A stretch of DNA of 36,533 nt from Hyphomicrobiales bacterium (lineage in GTDB: Bacteria; Pseudomonadota; Alphaproteobacteria; Rhizobiales; Rhizobiaceae): assembly GCA_900472295.1 (NCBI GenBank), contig UCIA01000031.1:1139-37671 (forward strand). Reading direction: 5' to 3'. How positions within the stretch are numbered: position 1 is the stretch's first letter; every line of letters starts with the position of its first letter. Of the stretch, positions 1 to 6,598 are shown piece after piece. The notes beneath the pieces were generated by a model. It was given only the letters and a program-made list of their open reading frames with translations, was not told where the DNA came from and made no database searches. Both the position numbers and the translations under genes were made by a program.

Positions 1-123
1 GTGCCGGCAGGCGGATGAGGGGCAGCACCGACGCCGGTCCAGTATGGGCTGCGCCCTATTATCCCTATGCGGAATTGGCAGGATGACAAGCGTTCGCGCC
101 GCCCCTCATCTGGCTGCCGCCAT

Positions 124-147
124 CTTCTCCCCGTGAACAGGGAGAAG
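124..147. repeat. short palindrome in the gene-free left edge
   Basis: CTTCTCCC (124-131) and GGGAGAAG (140-147) form a perfect 8-bp stem with an 8-base loop. The surrounding bases (about 95-150) have the C-rich look of dispersed palindromic elements found between rhizobial genes, and similar C-rich/G-rich arms recur at 32487-32640 and 36502-36533. I see no credible gene in 1-265; reading frames there have no recognisable domain. Membership in a dispersed family is inference. Confidence 0.5.
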
Positions 148-265
148 GACGCTGTCATCGCCGCTTTCGCCAATCCCCGACATTTGCGGTCGTCACCCGC
201 GTTGCCCCCGTCACACGCATCGGCTATCCCTCCGGCAGCCAATGCCGGCACAACGGAGCCCTCCC

Positions 266-619
266 ATGACCAACACCACCATCCTCAAATTCGGCGCTGT
301 CGATCATGCCGAGGGCGGCGATCTGCCGGGCTGGGTCGTGGTGCAGGGGAGGCCGACGATGCAGACCGCGGTTCAGCACACCACCGCCGACGGCAAGGTG
401 CTGTCGGGCACCTGGCGGGCATCGCCCGGCACCTACCACGCCACCTACACCGACTATGAGTTCGTGCACATGATCGCCGGCCGCATCATCATCACGCCCG
501 ATGGCGGCACGCCGGTCGAGGTCGGCCCGGGCGATGCCTTTGTCGTCGAAGCCGATTTCAAGGGAACCTGGCAGATACTCGAGCCAGTGACCAAGCACTT
601 CGTCGTCAAGCTTGCTTGA
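266..619 (+). CDS. cupin domain-containing protein (Cupin_3/EutQ-like)
   Basis: This 117-residue protein is essentially one small beta-barrel cupin. The pattern is a Trp-containing strand, then YEFVHMIAGR with the conserved acidic residue and Gly-Arg, then a turn and the VGPGDAFVVEADFKGTW segment. This is the arrangement of the Cupin_3 family related to ureidoglycine aminohydrolase and EutQ. The usual metal-binding histidines are scarce, so catalysis cannot be claimed. ATG 266 is preferred over the in-frame ATG 242 because GGAG lies 7 bases upstream of it. The gene stands alone, followed by a gap with a short direct repeat. The family is fairly sure; substrate and role are unknown. Confidence 0.8.
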   Translation: MTNTTILKFGAVDHAEGGDLPGWVVVQGRPTMQTAVQHTTADGKVLSGTWRASPGTYHATYTDYEFVHMIAGRIIITPDGGTPVEVGPGDAFVVEADFKGTWQILEPVTKHFVVKLA

Positions 620-670
620 TCGACGTCGTCAGGGTTTCCTGATCGACACGTCGACAAGCTCGCTTGATCG
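602..670. repeat. 21-bp direct repeat copying the end of the cupin gene
   Basis: Bases 602-622, which include the last codons and stop of the cupin gene, recur at 650-670 with 19 of 21 identities; both copies contain GCTTGATCG. The spacing is 48 bp. It looks like a small local duplication. A GC-rich hairpin with arms CCGGCGCG (687-694) and CGCGCCGG (700-707) follows. It could end the cupin transcript, but no T-run follows it. Confidence 0.5.
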
Positions 671-790
671 GCGCTGACATCAGCGGCCGGCGCGGTTATC
701 GCGCCGGTTCAGTCACGATCTTGCTGCGCATTCCGCTCGCGACGGAACCGATCGCCATCCCCGACTGTTGTGTCGCAGGAAGGCGGCCCC

Positions 791-964
791 ATGCCCCCCA
801 CGGTTCGAACCACACTCTGCAACATTCGCGACGATCTGCACGCCCTGCGCAGGACGGTGGCAGCACGTGGCCATATCGAGACGATCCAGGCCATCGATGC
901 GCTGATCGGCGTCGCCGAGTCCGAAGCGGTCCGGGCCATACGGCGCATCGATCTCGGCGCCTGA
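791..964 (+). CDS. small hypothetical protein (57 aa)
   Basis: A 57-residue, charged, mostly helical protein with no family I recognise. It has alternating hydrophobic positions (IRDDLHALRRTV, IQAIDALIGV), consistent with a short helical hairpin. ATG 791 is preferred because AGGAAGG ends 7 bases upstream; a GTG at 770 is in frame. About 20-45 bp upstream of that GTG lies GGAAC-N17-TGTT, one base away from an EcfG-type promoter, so stress control is possible but weakly supported. The flavoprotein gene starts 32 bp downstream in the same direction, so the two may be cotranscribed. It could be a chance ORF, but the ribosome site and spacing favour a real gene. Confidence 0.5.
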   Translation: MPPTVRTTLCNIRDDLHALRRTVAARGHIETIQAIDALIGVAESEAVRAIRRIDLGA

Positions 965-996
965 TTCAACGCACACGACTATCGAGGGGAAGAACA

Positions 997-1479
997 ATGG
1001 ACATCAGGGAGATGACGCAGCAGGAATGCACCGCCATGCTGAAATCGGCCAGGCTCGGCCGCCTGGCCTGCGTCCGCGACAACAGACCTTACGTGGTGCC
1101 GATCCACTTTGCCTTCGGCGACAATTTCATCTTCAGCTTCTCGCTGCCAGGCAAGAAGGTCGAATGGATGCGCCAGAACCCTCGTGTCTGCCTGCAGGTC
1201 GACGACGTCGGCACCGTTCATGGCTGGAAGAGCGTCGTCGTCGATGGCGTGTTCGAGGATCTGCCCAAGGCGCCCGCGCTCGACGCCACGATCCCCGCCA
1301 GGGATCAGCAGACACCTGCATCCAATCATGACCGGGAATTTGCCTGGTCGCTGCTGCAGAAGCACGCCAATTGGTGGGAGCCGGGCGCGTTGAAACCCGG
1401 CGAGCAGGCCGGTTCGGGCAGCCATATGTTCTACCAGATCAAGATCGAGACGATGTCCGGGCGGCAAGCGTATCGCTAG
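997..1479 (+). CDS. pyridoxamine 5'-phosphate oxidase-like flavin-binding protein
   Basis: A 160-residue protein with the split-barrel flavin-binding fold of the PNPOx-like family (Pyridox_ox_2 type). The N-terminal segment LKSARLGRLACVRDNRPYVVPIHF is typical: a short helix, the GRLA strand, then YVVP. FSLPGKKVEWMRQNPRVCLQVD is the usual second half, in which a helix packs over the flavin. Family members bind FMN, F420 or heme, and many are stress-induced with no known substrate. ATG 997 follows GAGGGGA at 984-990. A longer in-frame reading upstream overlaps the 57-aa gene in another frame and is not supported. The family is confident; the reaction is unknown. Confidence 0.85.
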   Translation: MDIREMTQQECTAMLKSARLGRLACVRDNRPYVVPIHFAFGDNFIFSFSLPGKKVEWMRQNPRVCLQVDDVGTVHGWKSVVVDGVFEDLPKAPALDATIPARDQQTPASNHDREFAWSLLQKHANWWEPGALKPGEQAGSGSHMFYQIKIETMSGRQAYR

Positions 1480-1541
1480 GCGCTGCTGGCTGCGCCCGAT
1501 CATCCTGCTGATGCGCCGCTAGTCGCCTACGACGTCATTTT

Positions 1542-1567
1542 GGAACGTGTTGGCACCGCGCCGCGTT
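1542..1567 (+). promoter_or_regulatory. EcfG-type general stress promoter
   Basis: GGAAC at 1542-1546 and CGTT at 1564-1567 are separated by exactly 17 bases, a perfect match to the alphaproteobacterial EcfG consensus GGAAC-N16/17-CGTT. It points at the small gene starting at 1592, giving a leader of only about 20 bases that just accommodates the ribosome site. The match is seen in the sequence; use by EcfG is inferred. Confidence 0.7.
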
Positions 1568-1591
1568 GATCTCCACGAGGAGATCAAAACA

Positions 1592-1783
1592 ATGGCCGTT
1601 CCAACAGATTACCGAACGAATAGAGCCGACTATGCGATTGCAGCAAAGTCGAAGCTGACGCCTGCCGCTGTTGCGGCTGATACGAAGAAGAAGGCAGTGC
1701 GACTTGACGATCAGCGCTCCGCCAGGCTGGCAGCAAATCCATCGGATACATCCGACAAGCCCAAACCCCGGCCGCGCGGTTAG
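1592..1783 (+). CDS. small hydrophilic protein (63 aa), probable stress gene
   Basis: A 63-residue, very hydrophilic protein rich in Lys, Arg, Ala and Asp with a Pro/Lys/Arg tail (KPKPRPRG). It has no membrane segment or recognised domain and is likely disordered and basic. ATG 1592 has AGGAG at 1578-1582, and an in-frame start at 1547 would lie inside the promoter. The gene sits alone behind a perfect EcfG-like promoter and is followed by a palindrome at 1828-1864. Small basic proteins are common members of the general stress regulon in rhizobia. That parallel is inference; no function can be assigned. Confidence 0.65.
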   Translation: MAVPTDYRTNRADYAIAAKSKLTPAAVAADTKKKAVRLDDQRSARLAANPSDTSDKPKPRPRG

Positions 1784-1827
1784 TTTCCGGCCACGCCGCC
1801 TTGAGGCCCACCCGGGCAAGATTCCTG

Positions 1828-1864
1828 GAGCGGTTCACCGTTTTGCAGAAATGGCGAACCGCTC
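1828..1864. repeat. dispersed-type palindrome, possible terminator
   Basis: GAGCGGTTC (1828-1836) and GAACCGCTC (1856-1864) are perfect 9-bp arms around a 19-base centre, followed by TCTTTGTTT. It lies 45 bp after the stop of the 63-aa gene and may end its transcript. Palindromes of this style recur between genes in rhizobia; membership is from memory. Confidence 0.55.
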
Positions 1865-1934
1865 TCTTTGTTTAGGCGCAATTCCCAAGGTTAACCCGAT
1901 CACGTTTTTCCTGGAACAGCTCGGTGGAAGGCGC

Positions 1935-1972
1935 AAAAAAACCCGCGTCCGGAGGGGGTCGGGAGGCGGGTT
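1935..1972 (-). terminator. rho-independent terminator for the small membrane-protein genes
   Basis: Read on the minus strand, AACCCGC (1972-1966) pairs with GCGGGTT (1946-1940), and the transcript runs into seven T (1941-1935). This is a textbook intrinsic terminator about 80 bp after the stop of the DUF3309-type gene. The plus strand has a weaker TTCTTT tail, so it may also stop leftward-convergent transcription. Confidence 0.8.
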
Positions 1973-2053
1973 CTTTAACGACCAAGCGCTTTGGGACGCT
2001 CGATGTACCTATCAACACATCAGCAAGGGATTTGTTCCCTTCGAAGATAGTTT

Positions 2054-2140
2054 TTAATACCAGCGTCCACGGCCGTAAAAGCCGCCGCCGCCGAGTACAA
2101 GAACAATAAGAACGATGACCAGAATTGTGGTGATATCCAT
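2054..2140 (-). CDS. DUF3309-type small membrane protein (28 aa)
   Basis: A 28-residue micro-protein: a hydrophobic helix (TTILVIVLIVLVL), a four-glycine run, then the aromatic/Arg tail FYGRGRWY. This helix-GGGG-YGRGRWY layout is that of the DUF3309 family, which is widespread in proteobacteria and of unknown function. It is probably a single-pass inner-membrane peptide. GGAG precedes the ATG by 7 bases. It follows the 24-aa gene on the same strand with an 85-bp gap and ends ahead of a strong terminator, so both probably share the EcfG-like promoter at 2354-2378. Confidence 0.8.
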   Translation of the reverse strand: MDITTILVIVLIVLVLGGGGFYGRGRWY

Positions 2141-2225
2141 ATCCGTCTCCTATGCGCGGCACCGGTTTTCGCCGCCTGCCGCTGTTGCCTGACCAGTAAT
2201 TTGTGTCTGCCGTAAACCGGGTGGT

Positions 2226-2300
2226 CTAACGCAAACCAAAAAAGCTAAGTGCCGCGAGTACGATAACCACGGCTCCGACCAACCAAATAATGCTGTTCAT
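2226..2300 (-). CDS. small hydrophobic membrane peptide (24 aa)
   Basis: A 24-residue ORF encoding almost nothing but one transmembrane helix (IIWLVGAVVIVLAALSFFGL) ending in Arg. Size and composition resemble stress-induced single-helix peptides. It has its own EcfG-type promoter 54-78 bp upstream, the best evidence that it is real. The ribosome site is weak (GGCGGACC). It lies between the response regulator gene and the DUF3309-type gene on the same strand. I know no named family for it. Confidence 0.65.
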   Translation of the reverse strand: MNSIIWLVGAVVIVLAALSFFGLR

Positions 2301-2353
2301 GACGGTCCGCCTTTTTCTTGAGCTGTTGGCAAAAACTGTTGCCACTCAATGCA

Positions 2354-2378
2354 AACGGCTGCGTGGCGTTCTTGTTCC
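2354..2378 (-). promoter_or_regulatory. EcfG-type general stress promoter
   Basis: On the minus strand GGAAC (2378-2374) is followed after exactly 16 bases by CGTT (2357-2354), a perfect EcfG consensus. The start codon of the 24-aa gene is 54 bases beyond the CGTT, leaving a leader of about 45 bases. Two perfect matches within 850 bp, each just ahead of a small ORF, are unlikely to be chance. Confidence 0.7.
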
Positions 2379-2429
2379 ACGGTGCGGTCACAGATGAACG
2401 AACAGCCGGCCAAACAATTTTTCCCGCGG

Positions 2430-2813
2430 TCAGGGAGCGAGAAGGCTATCGAGTGTTGCGGTCAGTTCGTCAAAGCTGAACGGCTTGCGAAGCACGGCGC
2501 GGTTGCTGAAGCCTTCGCGCATGTCGCGGTCGTTGTTGCCGGTCGAGTAGATGAACGGCACGCCATGCTCGGCAAGTGCGTCGGCCACGGTGGAACTGTC
2601 GTCGCCGTCCAGATTCATGTCCAGCATGGCGGCATCGAAGACCTGTGCTTCGATCAGGGCGATGGCCTTGTCGATCGTGGCAGCTGAGGTCACGGATTCG
2701 CAACCAAGGTCGCCCAGCATGTCCTCGATCATCATCAGGACCAGAATTTCATCCTCGACAACGAGGAGGCGACGACCAGAAAGGAGTTTATCGCCAGGCA
2801 GCAGTTTATCCAT
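2430..2813 (-). CDS. single-domain response regulator (receiver only)
   Basis: A 127-residue CheY-like receiver with no output domain. The acidic pocket is Glu20-Asp21-Glu22, the phosphoacceptor is Asp65 in MLDMNLDG, the switch residue is Ser90/Thr91 in PFIYSTGNN, and Lys110-Pro111 is the conserved KP. The PFIYSTG stretch after strand 4 recalls the PFxFATGY signature of the FAT GUY receivers that partner HWE kinases in alphaproteobacteria, such as the Sma0113/Sma0114 pair of Sinorhizobium. Its ATG lies inside the end of the kinase gene (8-bp overlap), so the pair is translationally coupled. It probably acts by protein binding or as a phosphate sink, possibly feeding the general stress pathway. 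Confidence 0.9.
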   Translation of the reverse strand: MDKLLPGDKLLSGRRLLVVEDEILVLMMIEDMLGDLGCESVTSAATIDKAIALIEAQVFDAAMLDMNLDGDDSSTVADALAEHGVPFIYSTGNNDRDMREGFSNRAVLRKPFSFDELTATLDSLLAP

Positions 2814-3888
2814 CGCGTGATCCCGGTATCGGAATGTTCATCGTGCAGATCAACCCGTCCGGGCGATAGTCGAGTTGCACAGTGCCTTCGAGTTCGTGGG
2901 TCAGGCCGCGCTCGATCACACGCGAGCCGAACCCTTTTCGCAGCGGCTGCGCAACCGGCGGTCCGTCCTTCTCTCGCCAGGAAAGGACCAGCAACCGGCC
3001 ATCGGGCGTCGGCTCGATCGTCCAGTCGATCCGGATCGAACCTTTGTCATTGGAAAACGCGCCGTATTTCACCGCGTTGGTCGCCAGTTCGTTGAAAGCG
3101 ATGCCAAGCGCCAGGGCCGCCTTGGTCGAGAGGCGAATGTTCTCGCCTGAAATCACCAGGCGCTCCGCTTGCCCGTCACTGACGCCGAACGGTTCCAGCG
3201 CATCGTGCAGCACATCGAGCAGCCCGGCGCTGTGCCAGTTTTCACGGGTCAGCAAATTGTGCGACCGCGAGAGCGCAAACAGCCGGGACTCGACCGCTTC
3301 GCGGATCATCCGCGGATCGCTATTGGCGCGCGATGCCTGCCAGACGATCGACTGCACGGTTGCAAGCGTGTTCTTCACCCGATGGTTCAGTTCGTCGATG
3401 AGCATTTTGGATTGCGCCTGCTCCTCCTTGTGTTTGGTCAGATCGACGAAGGAGGCAAAATACTGGACGATGGCGCCGCTCTCGTCGCGGACGGGATTGG
3501 CGAAAAGGCCGCCCCAGAATTCGCTGCCATCCTTGCGTCTGTAGAGGATTTCCGTGCCCGCCTCCGCATTGGCTTCGAACTCGATCCTGATGCGCTTCAG
3601 CGCTCCGGCGTCGGTAGCGTCCGCCATCAGGAAATTGAAGGGCTGACCCAGCACTTCTTGCCTGGCGTATCCGGTCAGAGCGAGGAAGGCGTCGTTGGCA
3701 AATATGATTGGATTGCCGTCTTCCTTAGCATCGGTGAAAACCATCGCCATTCGTGTCGTCTCGGCAGCAACCACGAACGGGCCGAGGTCGTCGTGAAAGC
3801 CCTCGACGTCGGCTTCGGCGTCCTTCTGCTCTTCGGACTTTTCAACTATCTGCGGCATATCGACTAACGATCCCACGCCTTGGAGCAA
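2806..3888 (-). CDS. PAS-HWE family sensor histidine kinase
   Basis: A 360-residue soluble kinase. Residues 40-150 form a PAS domain with the LOV-like layout, but the photoactive motif GRNCRFLQ is replaced by GQPFNFLM at 81-88, with Phe84 where the flavin-reactive Cys would be. It should therefore not be a classical blue-light sensor. The phosphoacceptor is His169 in DELNHRVKN. The N-box is FNELATNAVKYGA (265-277), with Asn266 in place of the usual HWE His. The family WxE is present as WREKDGP (304-310). No membrane segment is seen. The start is uncertain: the frame opens at TTG 3888, but ATG 3858 with GGGA upstream is plausible. Cognate to the overlapping receiver. Confidence 0.88.
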   Translation of the reverse strand: MLQGVGSLVDMPQIVEKSEEQKDAEADVEGFHDDLGPFVVAAETTRMAMVFTDAKEDGNPIIFANDAFLALTGYARQEVLGQPFNFLMADATDAGALKRIRIEFEANAEAGTEILYRRKDGSEFWGGLFANPVRDESGAIVQYFASFVDLTKHKEEQAQSKMLIDELNHRVKNTLATVQSIVWQASRANSDPRMIREAVESRLFALSRSHNLLTRENWHSAGLLDVLHDALEPFGVSDGQAERLVISGENIRLSTKAALALGIAFNELATNAVKYGAFSNDKGSIRIDWTIEPTPDGRLLVLSWREKDGPPVAQPLRKGFGSRVIERGLTHELEGTVQLDYRPDGLICTMNIPIPGSRDG

Positions 3889-3932
3889 TCCAATCTGACG
3901 AGCCCAAGGCTCCCGCTACCGGATGGATCAAG

Positions 3933-5003
3933 CTACGCCGCGCGCGGCACGCGCGAGGTGAAGGTTGCCCTGGTCACCGACACGCTGGTGCCGTTGCTGT
4001 CGCTGATGACCTCGATTTTGGCCTCGAGCTGCTTGACCAGCGCCTCGACGATGGCCGTTCCCAGGCCCGCATTGGCGACGATGGTGGCGGGCTTGCCGGC
4101 GCCATTGTCCGACACCGTCAGCTTCCAGTCGCCGCCATCAGTCTCGTAGGTCACCTGGATCAGCGCCTTGGCCTTCTCCATCGGGAAGGCATATTTGATC
4201 GCATTGAGAACGAGTTCGGTGACGATCAGGCCGAGGCTCACTGCCTTTTGCGAATCGATCCTGCCGCCTTGCGCCGTGACGTTGACCGCGATCGGCTGGA
4301 CATCGCCGACCATCGAGGAGGCCAGGCTGCTGCACAGTTTCGACAGATAGGACACGACGTCGATCTCTTCGAGACCGGCCTCGGTGTGGAGGTGGCGCTG
4401 CACTTCGGCCACCGACAGCACCCGCTGGTGCGCATCCCTCAGGTGCTGGCGGGTTTCCTCCGAAGTGACCGAGCGCGCCTTCAGCAAAAGAATGCTGGCG
4501 ATGATCTGCAGGCTGTTGGCGACCCGGTGCTCCATCTCGCGCAGCAGCACGTCCTTTTGCCGCAGCAATTCCTCGGTCCGGGCGAGGAGCTCTTCCTTTT
4601 CCTTCTCGATCGAACGGCGGGCCGTGATGTCGTTGAAGGCGAGCAGGATGGTGATTGTCGAACTGTGATCGTAAAGCACCTTGCGCGCGTTGAGCAGCAT
4701 CGTGCGATGGCCGATGGTGGGGAAATCATGGGAAACCTCGAAACCGTCCATGGCGGTCTTCTCGGGGATGATGGTCTCCAAAAGCATGCGCAGCGCCGGA
4801 ATATCCCACTGGGCGTCGCCGAGCGCATAGAGCAGGGCGCCCTGCGTCTGTCCGGGGTCGACCTTGAAGGTCTGATAGAACGAGCGGCTGGCCGCCAGCA
4901 CATGAAACTGCTCGTCGAGCACGAGAAACGGCTCGACAATCGTATTGACGATCGCCTGCGCCAGCGTCTGCGCGTCCTCGATATTCGCGATGGGGTGGAA
5001 CAA
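3933..5003 (-). CDS. PAS-HisKA_2 sensor histidine kinase
   Basis: A 356-residue cytoplasmic kinase. Residues 15-130 form a PAS-like sensor, 131-155 a charged coiled-coil linker, and 156-230 the HisKA_2 dimerisation domain with phosphoacceptor His159 in LLREMEHRVANSLQII. The ATPase domain has N-box TELVLNAIKYAFP (262-274), G1 DNGAG (299-303) and G2 GLGTAIVEAL (313-322). All key residues are present. The start is a TTG right after an in-frame stop; no good ATG exists near it and the ribosome site is poor. It is first in a run with the HWE kinase 44 bp downstream, so two kinases may feed one receiver. The signal is unknown. Confidence 0.85.
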   Translation of the reverse strand: MFHPIANIEDAQTLAQAIVNTIVEPFLVLDEQFHVLAASRSFYQTFKVDPGQTQGALLYALGDAQWDIPALRMLLETIIPEKTAMDGFEVSHDFPTIGHRTMLLNARKVLYDHSSTITILLAFNDITARRSIEKEKEELLARTEELLRQKDVLLREMEHRVANSLQIIASILLLKARSVTSEETRQHLRDAHQRVLSVAEVQRHLHTEAGLEEIDVVSYLSKLCSSLASSMVGDVQPIAVNVTAQGGRIDSQKAVSLGLIVTELVLNAIKYAFPMEKAKALIQVTYETDGGDWKLTVSDNGAGKPATIVANAGLGTAIVEALVKQLEAKIEVISDSNGTSVSVTRATFTSRVPRAA

Positions 5004-5130
5004 GGCTTAAAGCCGATCTGGAGGCGCATTCGCCTCCGCTCAGCCTCTTCTCTTACACCATTGCCGGTCCGGAGTCGCGAATTGAATCAATCCGGCCGGC
5101 ACCAGCCGGTTTTGTTGCGCGAACGCCAGC

Positions 5131-5355
5131 GTCCCCCTCGCCTCGTAGGGAGAGGGGGACGTAGCGAAGCGAATATCGGTTAAGAGGGCGTCACCTCGTT
5201 CGCTTCGAACCGATGCGGATCGAAAAGCCGAGACGATGGCGTTCTGCGAAGCCTGATCGACAGAACGCGGGCCAGGACTGCTGCCGGGTCTCCGGCGCGT
5301 TAGCCAAGAGCGAGCGGCGCACTCTGCTGAGTGCATGCCGCTCGTCCGGCGCCGG
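5131..5355. repeat. cluster of four strong hairpins
   Basis: Stems seen: GTCCCCCTC/GAGGGGGAC (5131-5139 with 5152-5160); CGAAGCGAA/TTCGCTTCG (5165-5173 with 5199-5207); GCGTTCTG/CAGAACGC (5239-5246 with 5261-5268); and a compound stem in which CGAGCGGC (5311-5318) plus GCACTC (5319-5324) pair with GAGTGC (5329-5334) plus GCCGCTCG (5337-5344), with a TGCT loop and a 2-base bulge. CCGGCGC (5292-5298) and GCGCCGG (5349-5355) could close the last one. This may be a mosaic repeat element or a structured RNA. Confidence 0.6.
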
Positions 5356-5654
5356 GCCGTCAATGCTGTTGTAACGAAACCCCCCAGCCCCGTCTCAACC
5401 GCCACGGCCATGGCGTGACCCATGGCTTGGTATACGCATGCACCCCTGCGGCCTGTCAACGTCGCCCGAAGGAGCATAGGAGCGCCGGTTTTTACCAATC
5501 CGAGAGGCTTTCCGACGCATCACGCGTGCGCTGTTTGCCGTCACAAAAATCGATGTAAGTGGCGGTTTTCCGGGCTTTCTTGTGGCTCGGGAGCGGCGCC
5601 ACCAGTGTCACATCGGTCGCGATCTAGGCGCTTGAATCGATTTGGCTTTCCGGG

Positions 5655-5668
5655 CTGAAACGTTTCAG
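5655..5668. promoter_or_regulatory. perfect 14-bp palindrome, LacI-type operator candidate
   Basis: CTGAAACGTTTCAG is perfectly self-complementary and has the CG-centred form of LacI/GalR-family operators. It lies 121 bp beyond the stop of the metal permease gene and about 650 bp upstream of the kinase operon. No LacI-family gene is in the window, so its regulator, if any, is elsewhere. Confidence 0.4.
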
Positions 5669-5788
5669 AAGGCTGGTTTTCAACCTGACTTTTTTTGGGT
5701 GTAATTCCCTGGCGTCGGTTTTGAACCCACGAGCTGGTCAGGGCGCCCAGTCATGCCGGCGTAGCGGTCAGGGATTGCCGTCGGCCAA

Positions 5789-6598
5789 TCACGCCTCCGG
5801 TGCGCCTGACGGGCGCCGCACCAGGCCGCTGACGACATAGGCCGCCGCGCCCAGCGCGGTAATCCAGAAGCTCGTTGGCCAGTCGGTCAGGAAGGCGAGC
5901 GTCAGGCTGATCCAGGCGATGACCACGGCAAGCGCGATGGAGGTCAGCACGCCGGCGCCGACGCCGCTGGTCAGCCGGAGCGCGGTGGCGGCGGGCGCCA
6001 CCATCAGCGCAAAGACGAGCAGCACACCGACGATCTGCACCGCCTCTGAGGTGGCAACGGCGACCAGCACCATGAACAGCGTCGAGACCAGGGTGATCGG
6101 CACGCCCCGGGCTTCGGCAAGCTCCGGCTGCAGGCTGGCAAACAGCAGTGGTCGGGCGATGAGTACCAAAGCGACAAGGATCGCCACCGCCAGCACCGCC
6201 AGCACGATGACGGTGCGCAGGCTGATGCCCAGCACATTGCCGAACAGCACGTTGGTCGCCTGCGAGGCGAAGGCGGTGTAGAAATGCAGGAACAGCAGCC
6301 CGAGACCGAGCGACAGCGTCAAAACGATGCCGATGGCGACGTCGCGATGCGCGCGCTCGCCGAGCAGCCCAATGCCGATGCCGGCGGCGACGGTGAACAC
6401 GGTGAGTCCGAGAAACGGCGACAGGCCGATCAGTCCAGCGCCGGTGGCGCCGGGAAAACCGACATGGGAGAGCGCATGGCCGGCGAAGGTCTGGCCCCTG
6501 AGCACGAGAAAATAGCCGACCGCGCCGGACACGATGCCGACAATGGTGCAGGCATAGAAGGCGTTGCGCATGAATTCATAGTCAAAGATCGTGGACAT
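5789..6598 (-). CDS. Zn/Mn-type metal ABC transporter permease
   Basis: A 269-residue polytopic membrane protein of the ABC-3 family (ZnuB/TroC/MntB), with seven or eight hydrophobic segments. Diagnostic stretches include FLVLRGQTFAGHALSHVGFPGATGA near residues 30-55 and QIVGVLLVFALMVAPAATA near the ATPase-contacting C-terminal half. It forms the membrane channel through which the metal passes. ATG 6598 gives a normal length and a 17-bp overlap with the ATPase gene; the upstream extension in frame is only the shadow of that gene. Last gene of the importer operon. Confidence 0.93.
   Translation of the reverse strand: MSTIFDYEFMRNAFYACTIVGIVSGAVGYFLVLRGQTFAGHALSHVGFPGATGAGLIGLSPFLGLTVFTVAAGIGIGLLGERAHRDVAIGIVLTLSLGLGLLFLHFYTAFASQATNVLFGNVLGISLRTVIVLAVLAVAILVALVLIARPLLFASLQPELAEARGVPITLVSTLFMVLVAVATSEAVQIVGVLLVFALMVAPAATALRLTSGVGAGVLTSIALAVVIAWISLTLAFLTDWPTSFWITALGAAAYVVSGLVRRPSGAPEA

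Larger units (their letters stand above)
5004..5788. other. 785-bp region without a convincing gene
   Basis: No ORF here has a recognisable domain. The longest (5040-5498, minus) overlaps a series of hairpins and reads as low-complexity Arg/Ser/Ala-rich sequence. The region holds the hairpin cluster at 5131-5355, a loose minus-strand sigma-70-like pair (TTGACA at 5459-5454, GTATAC at 5435-5430, spacing 18) that could serve the kinase operon, and a perfect palindrome at 5655-5668. From 5500 to 5788 it is more AT-rich than the neighbouring genes, as expected for regulatory DNA. Confidence 0.6.

Noticed and set aside
664..996. N-terminal extension of the PNPOx-like flavoprotein by 111 residues
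   Set aside because: The extension is low-complexity, overlaps the 57-aa gene in another frame, and ATG 997 has a proper ribosome site and gives a normal family length.
2011..2039. Third EcfG-like promoter on the minus strand (GGAAC-N16-TGTT)
   Set aside because: The second element is imperfect and the site would fire into the terminator at 1935-1972 with no gene between.
3753..5183. 476-residue plus-strand ORF
   Set aside because: Antisense to the HisKA_2 kinase; composition is that of a shadow frame and no domain is visible.
5040..5498. 152-residue ORF on the minus strand in the large intergenic region
   Set aside because: It runs straight through all four hairpins, has an Arg/Ser-rich low-complexity sequence and no recognised domain. 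Repeat-derived chance ORF is more likely.
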